Shown here piece by piece: positions 57,291 to 64,000 of a DNA stretch of 64,000 bases. The DNA is from Cellulomonas sp. Root930 (GTDB lineage: Bacteria; Actinomycetota; Actinomycetes; Actinomycetales; Cellulomonadaceae), in the NCBI GenBank assembly GCA_001429255.1, contig LMJI01000001.1, positions 2,513,574-2,577,573 on the forward strand. The letters run 5' to 3'. Under the pieces are notes generated by a model. It searched no databases. It had not been told where the DNA came from and worked only from the letters and a program-made list of their open reading frames with translations. The translations under genes were made by a program, and so were the position numbers. The stretch's first letter is position 1; every line of letters starts with the position of its first letter.

Positions 57291-58523
57291 TTGGTCACCC
57301 TCACGCCCGCGCGCTCGCGCGCCGCGCTGTTCGCGCTCGCCCTCGGCGGGTTCGGCATCGGCACCACCGAGTTCGCGACGATGGGCCTGCTGCCCGAGAT
57401 CGCCGACGACCTCGCAGTCTCGATCCCGACGGCCGGCCACGCGATCACCGCCTACGCGCTCGGCGTGGTCGTCGGCGCGCCGACCCTCGCGGCGCTGGGT
57501 GCCCGGCTCGACCGGCGGCGGCTCCTGCTGCTCCTCATGGTCGCCTTCACGGTCGGCAACGTCCTGTCCGCGTTCGCGCCGTCGCAGGGCTGGCTCGTGC
57601 TCGCGCGGTTCCTGGCCGGGCTGCCGCACGGGGCGTTCTTCGGGGTCGGCGCGGTGATGGGCACGGCAGTCGTCGGACCGGAGAAGCGGGGTCGTGCGGT
57701 CGCCGCGATGATGGCTGGGCTGACCGTCGCGTGCGCGGTCGGGGTGCCGCTCTCCGCGATCCTGGGTCAGGCCGTCGGCTGGCGCTGGGCGTTCGTCGGC
57801 GTCGGCGTGCTCGGCCTGGTCACGCTCGCCGCCCTGAACGCCTGGACCCCGTCGCTGCCCGCGGCGGAAGGCACCACGGTCCGCACCGAGCTGGCCGCCC
57901 TGCGCAACAGCCGGCTCTGGATCGCGTTCGGCGCGGGCGCGATCGGGTTCGGCGGGATGTTCGCGGTCTACTCCTACGTCAAGCCGATGCTCACGGAGGT
58001 GACGGGGCTGGACGTCGCCCTCGTCCCGCTGGTGCTCGCCCTGTACGGGATCGGCATGACGCTCGGCACGCTGCTGGGCGGGCGGCTGGCCGACCGGTCG
58101 GTGCTCGGGACGGTCATCGGGGGCATGGTCGCGACGATCGTCGTGCTCGTCGTCATCGCGCTCGTCGGGACGTCTCCGGTGCCCGCCGTCCTGGCCCTCG
58201 TCCTGCTGGGCGTGACGTCCCAGGTGCTCGGTCTGTCCCTCCAGACGCGACTGATGGATGTGTCACCGGCGGCACCGTCGCTCGGCGCGGCCCTGTGCCA
58301 CTCCGCCCTCAACCTGGGCAACGCGGCGGGCGCGTTCGCCGGCGGCCTGGTCATCGCCGGGGGCTTCGGCTACCTGGCGCCGGCGTGGGTCGGCGCGGGG
58401 CTCACCGCGCTGGGCCTGGTCGTCGTGCTCGTGTTCGGGCGCGGACCCGCTCCGGTGCTGTCAGCGCCGGCGGGTGCCGAAGATCGTGCGCGTGATCTCA
58501 CGCCCGAGCTGAGTACCCGCTGA
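57291..58523 (+). CDS. MFS efflux transporter (AraJ/Cmx-like)
   Basis: 410 residues, twelve membrane helices. Start is a TTG with GGAGG seven bases upstream. The opening GGFGIGTTEFATMGLLPEIA is the pattern of the AraJ/CmlA drug-exporter group, and GARLDRRRLLLLLM is the loop 2-3 motif. Expected to export sugars or drugs with proton exchange. Its last 63 bases overlap the HerA-like gene on the opposite strand. Substrate unknown. Confidence 0.88.
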   Translation: MVTLTPARSRAALFALALGGFGIGTTEFATMGLLPEIADDLAVSIPTAGHAITAYALGVVVGAPTLAALGARLDRRRLLLLLMVAFTVGNVLSAFAPSQGWLVLARFLAGLPHGAFFGVGAVMGTAVVGPEKRGRAVAAMMAGLTVACAVGVPLSAILGQAVGWRWAFVGVGVLGLVTLAALNAWTPSLPAAEGTTVRTELAALRNSRLWIAFGAGAIGFGGMFAVYSYVKPMLTEVTGLDVALVPLVLALYGIGMTLGTLLGGRLADRSVLGTVIGGMVATIVVLVVIALVGTSPVPAVLALVLLGVTSQVLGLSLQTRLMDVSPAAPSLGAALCHSALNLGNAAGAFAGGLVIAGGFGYLAPAWVGAGLTALGLVVVLVFGRGPAPVLSAPAGAEDRARDLTPELSTR

Positions 58524-60176
58524 CCGCAGCAGGCTGTCCAGCGGGCTCGTCCGGCTGGTCGACCGCCGCGGCGCCGAGCGGCGCGCCTCGCGGGCGGCCT
58601 CGTCGGCGCGGTCCTGCGCCTCCTCGGCCTCCTGCTCGCGCCGCGCGGCCTCCTGCGCCTTCTGCGCGCGCACCGCGAGCAGCTCGTACGCGGACTCCCG
58701 GTCCACGGCCACCGCGTACCGGCCCGACAACGGGGACGCCGCGACGGCGGCGGTCATGGTCGCCGCCGGCATCGGCTCCATCGACGACTGCGGTGCCCGC
58801 AACCGGGTCCACGCAACCGGCGTCGGCGTCCCGCGCTCGGACTGCACCGTGACCACCGCCTCGCCGGTGCCCAGCGACTGGAGCAGCTGCTCGAGGTCGT
58901 AGGGGGAGGTCGGGAACGTGCGGGCGGCGGAGCGCAGCGCCTTCGCGTCGTCCGGGGTGAACGCGCGCAGGGCGTGCTGCACGCGGTTGCCCAGCTGGCC
59001 CAGCACGTCCGCCGGCACGTCCTTGGGGCTCTGGGTGACGAAGAAGACGCCGACGCCCTTGGACCGGATCAGCCGGACCGTCTGGGTCACCTGCGTGAGG
59101 AAGTCGGACGACGCGCCCGTGAACAGCAGGTGCGCCTCGTCGAAGAAGAACACGAGCTTCGGCTTGTCGGGGTCGCCCACCTCGGGCAGCTCCTGGAACA
59201 GCTCGGCCAGCAACCACATGAGGAACGTCGAGAACAGGGCGGGCCGGTCCTGCACGGCGGGCAGCTCGAGCGCGCTGATGACGCCGCGACCGTCGGGGGT
59301 GGTCGTCAGCAGCTCCGACACGTCGAACGCCGGCTCCCCGAAGAAGGCGTCGGCACCCTGGCTCTGCAGCGACACGATCTCGCGCAGGATGACCCCCGCG
59401 GTCGCCGCGGACAGTCCGCCGATCCCCTTGAGCAGCGGCTTGCCCTCGTCGCTGACCAGGTACGCGATGGTGGCCTGCAGGTCCTTGAGGTCCAGGAGCG
59501 CGAGCCCCTGGGTGTCGGCCCAGTGCATGATCAGGCCCAGGCTCGACTCCTGCGTCGCGTTCAGGCCCAGGACCTTGGACAGCAGCAGCGGCCCGAAGTC
59601 CGTGACCGTGGTCCGGACCGGCGAGCCCGTCCCGATCCCGCCGAGGCTGAGGAACTCGACCGGCGACGCGGTGGCCACCCAGTCCTGTCCGAGGCTGGAC
59701 GTGCGGGCCAGGAGCTTCTCGCTCGACGTCCCCGGGACGGCGAGCCCGGACAGGTCGCCCTTGATGTCCGCGACGAACACCGGGACACCGGCCGCGGACA
59801 GGCCCTCGGTGAGGACCTGGAGCGTCTTGGTCTTGCCGGTGCCGGTGGCGCCGGCCACGAGGCCGTGCCGGTTCATCATCGCCAGGGGGATCCCGACCGG
59901 GACGTCCGGCCGGGCCGCGTCGTTCTCGACCAGCGCGCCGAGGGGGAGCATCGGGCCGGCGAAGGTGTAGCCGGCGGCGATCTGGGCGGCGTGCTCGGAG
60001 AGCGTCGTCGGCACGGCCGCGGCAGGTGCGCTCACCTGCCCGGCGGCGGCCTCGGCGGCGGCCAGCGCTGCCGCGGCGGCCAGCGCCTTCGCCTCCGCCG
60101 CCTCGGCGGCCGCCTGAGCTGCTGCGGCGCGGAGGGCGGCGAGATCGGCAGGGGCGTCTGGCGTGCTGTCCGACAT
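58461..60176 (-). CDS. HerA-like ATPase (DUF853 type)
   Basis: 571 residues. An Ala-rich helix (about 10-55) precedes the ATPase core: GATGTGKTKTLQVL (Walker A), FVADIKGDLSGLA, and LVFFFDEAHLLF (Walker B). FLTQVTQTVRLIRSKGVGVF and FVTQSPKDVPADVLGQLGNR complete a DUF853/HerA-FtsK-like fold. The C-terminal tail is a charged coiled coil (AQEAARREQEAEEAQDRADE). Role unknown; family members are often annotated as nucleic-acid translocases. The ATG is six bases after a TATGCT box on the minus strand. Confidence 0.9.
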   Translation of the reverse strand: MSDSTPDAPADLAALRAAAAQAAAEAAEAKALAAAAALAAAEAAAGQVSAPAAAVPTTLSEHAAQIAAGYTFAGPMLPLGALVENDAARPDVPVGIPLAMMNRHGLVAGATGTGKTKTLQVLTEGLSAAGVPVFVADIKGDLSGLAVPGTSSEKLLARTSSLGQDWVATASPVEFLSLGGIGTGSPVRTTVTDFGPLLLSKVLGLNATQESSLGLIMHWADTQGLALLDLKDLQATIAYLVSDEGKPLLKGIGGLSAATAGVILREIVSLQSQGADAFFGEPAFDVSELLTTTPDGRGVISALELPAVQDRPALFSTFLMWLLAELFQELPEVGDPDKPKLVFFFDEAHLLFTGASSDFLTQVTQTVRLIRSKGVGVFFVTQSPKDVPADVLGQLGNRVQHALRAFTPDDAKALRSAARTFPTSPYDLEQLLQSLGTGEAVVTVQSERGTPTPVAWTRLRAPQSSMEPMPAATMTAAVAASPLSGRYAVAVDRESAYELLAVRAQKAQEAARREQEAEEAQDRADEAAREARRSAPRRSTSRTSPLDSLLRSAGTQLGREITRTIFGTRRR

Positions 60177-60182
60177 GACCGG

Positions 60183-60188
60183 AGCATA
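60183..60188 (-). promoter_or_regulatory. Leaderless-type -10 element for the HerA-like gene
   Basis: TATGCT on the minus strand, six bases before the ATG. Confidence 0.45.
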
Positions 60189-60243
60189 CGGCCGCAGGCC
60201 GGGGCGCACCCGGCCTGCGTCCCGCGGGATCACGGGTGGTCGG

Positions 60244-60249
60244 TAAACT
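60244..60249 (+). promoter_or_regulatory. Leaderless-type -10 element for leuS
   Basis: TAAACT six bases before the GTG start; no T-box or attenuator is visible in this gap. Confidence 0.5.
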
Positions 60250-60255
60250 CGCCGG

Positions 60256-63144
<2,889 letters not shown>

Positions 63145-63149
63145 CCGGC

Positions 63150-64000
63150 ATGCCCGGTCGCCGCCCGCCCGAGCAGCCGTCGGTCGCGATCGTCACCGAC
63201 TCCACGGCGACGCTGCCCGAGGGCGCGGCCGAGCGGTGGGGCATCGGCGTCGTCCCGCTGGACGTCGTCGTGGACGGCGAGCGGCACATCGAGGGCGTCG
63301 ACCTGACCCCTGACGCACTGCTCGCCGCGCTGACCAGGGGCGCGAAGGTGTCGACCTCCCAGCCCTCACCCGCGGCGTTCGCCGCGGCCTACGACCGTGC
63401 GGCGGCGTCCGGCGCACGGGAGATCGTGTCGATGCACCTCTCGGGCGAGCTGTCGGGGACCGTCCGGGCCGCTCAGCTGGCCGCGGAGGCCGCTCCCGTG
63501 ACGGTCCACGTGGTCGACTCGGGCGTGGTCGCCATGGCGCTCGGCTTCGCGGTGCTCGACGCCGCGCGGTTCTCCATCGGTCCACCGCGATCGGCCGCGG
63601 TCGCACCCACGGGGCCGCTCGCCGCGGCGCGCGCGTGGTGGCACTCCCGTGGGCACGCCGAGCCGTCGCTGCCGACCGGGGCCGACGTCGCCGAGCGCGG
63701 GCGGTCGGTCGCGTCGTCGACGCGGGTCTGGTTCCTCGTGGACTCGCTCGAGCACCTGCGCCGGGGAGGGCGGCTGAGCATGCCGGCGACGGCCTTCGGC
63801 ATCGTGCTCGGCCTGCGTCCGATCCTCTCGCTGCAGGACGGTGCCCTCGAGGTGCTGGAGAAGGTGCGGACGCGACGGGCCGCCCGGGACCGGCTGGTCG
63901 CGCTCGCCGTCGCCGACATCGCCCGCCGGCCGCACGCCAGGATCGCGGTGCAGCACCTGGGGCAGCCCGAGATCGCCGCGACGCTGGCCGAGGAGCTCGC
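63150..64000 (+). CDS. DegV-family fatty-acid-binding protein (truncated by window edge)
   Basis: Open to the end of the window, with 283 residues visible. The DegV pattern is clear: VAIVTDSTATLPE at the start, GAKVSTSQPSPAAFAAAYDR, MHLSGELSGTV, VHVVDSGVVAMALGFAVL and RVWFLVDSLEHLRRGGRLS. DegV (FakB-like) proteins bind a fatty acid for a kinase. Between LDAAR and GADVAERGRSV lies a stretch of about 36 residues (63570-63677) that I do not recognise in the family; it may be an insertion. The start is an ATG five bases after leuS. Confidence 0.9.
   Translation, partial: MPGRRPPEQPSVAIVTDSTATLPEGAAERWGIGVVPLDVVVDGERHIEGVDLTPDALLAALTRGAKVSTSQPSPAAFAAAYDRAAASGAREIVSMHLSGELSGTVRAAQLAAEAAPVTVHVVDSGVVAMALGFAVLDAARFSIGPPRSAAVAPTGPLAAARAWWHSRGHAEPSLPTGADVAERGRSVASSTRVWFLVDSLEHLRRGGRLSMPATAFGIVLGLRPILSLQDGALEVLEKVRTRRAARDRLVALAVADIARRPHARIAVQHLGQPEIAATLAEEL

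Overview
The window is very GC-rich, with dense genes, GTG/TTG starts, many 4-base start/stop overlaps and several leaderless promoters (TANNNT six to eight bases before the start codon). Together with F420-type oxidoreductases, a CYTH/CHAD pair and the ykoFEDC layout, this points to a soil-type actinobacterium. Micrococcales such as the Cellulomonas group is my best guess, inferred from sequence style only. I see no tRNA, rRNA, integrase, transposase, CRISPR array or prophage.

Region by region. (a) 1-9.8 kb: end of a CUT2-type sugar ABC importer (ATPase, permease), an aldehyde dehydrogenase, then a secreted 2013-residue protein fusing a ThuA-like domain to a copper-radical oxidase (galactose/glyoxal oxidase type) and a long lectin/Ig tail. 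(b) 9.8-13.9 kb: a small tautomerase, the copper-acquisition pair YcnI and CopC-CopD, a DeoR-type repressor and a small nucleoside-deoxyribosyltransferase-like protein. (c) 13.9-28.9 kb: the most unusual part, five very large, translationally coupled genes: a PhoD-like metallophosphatase without signal peptide, a DUF6603-like protein and three giant conserved proteins of unknown function. (d) 28.9-33.7 kb, minus strand: a Cys-containing HTH regulator, DUF2249, an NnrS-like membrane protein, and a membrane-fused NirK-type copper oxidase, which looks like a nitric oxide/nitrite response operon. (e) 33.7-44.7 kb: a frameshifted ketopantoate reductase, PEP carboxylase, a molybdopterin oxidoreductase with its flavin partner, a DEAD-box helicase, a MacB/FtsX-type ABC exporter, and CYTH and CHAD proteins meeting tail to tail. 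(f) 45.5-49.4 kb, minus strand: a TPP riboswitch controlling ykoF-E-D-C, a thiamine/HMP ECF transporter. (g) 49.4-64 kb: a lipoprotein whose 5' leader holds eight copies of a 7-base repeat, OhrR/MarR and VOC genes, an F420-type oxidoreductase, a membrane metallophosphoesterase, a lectin-VanY peptidase, a DtxR-type regulator, an MFS exporter, a HerA-like ATPase, leuS and the start of a DegV gene.

Copper runs through regions a, b and d: two copper oxidases lie in the same 34 kb as a copper uptake pair, and a 16-base AT-rich dyad is shared between the promoter region of the copper-radical oxidase and the tautomerase/ycnI divergent region. The best candidate for an undescribed system is the 15-kb five-gene cluster in region c.
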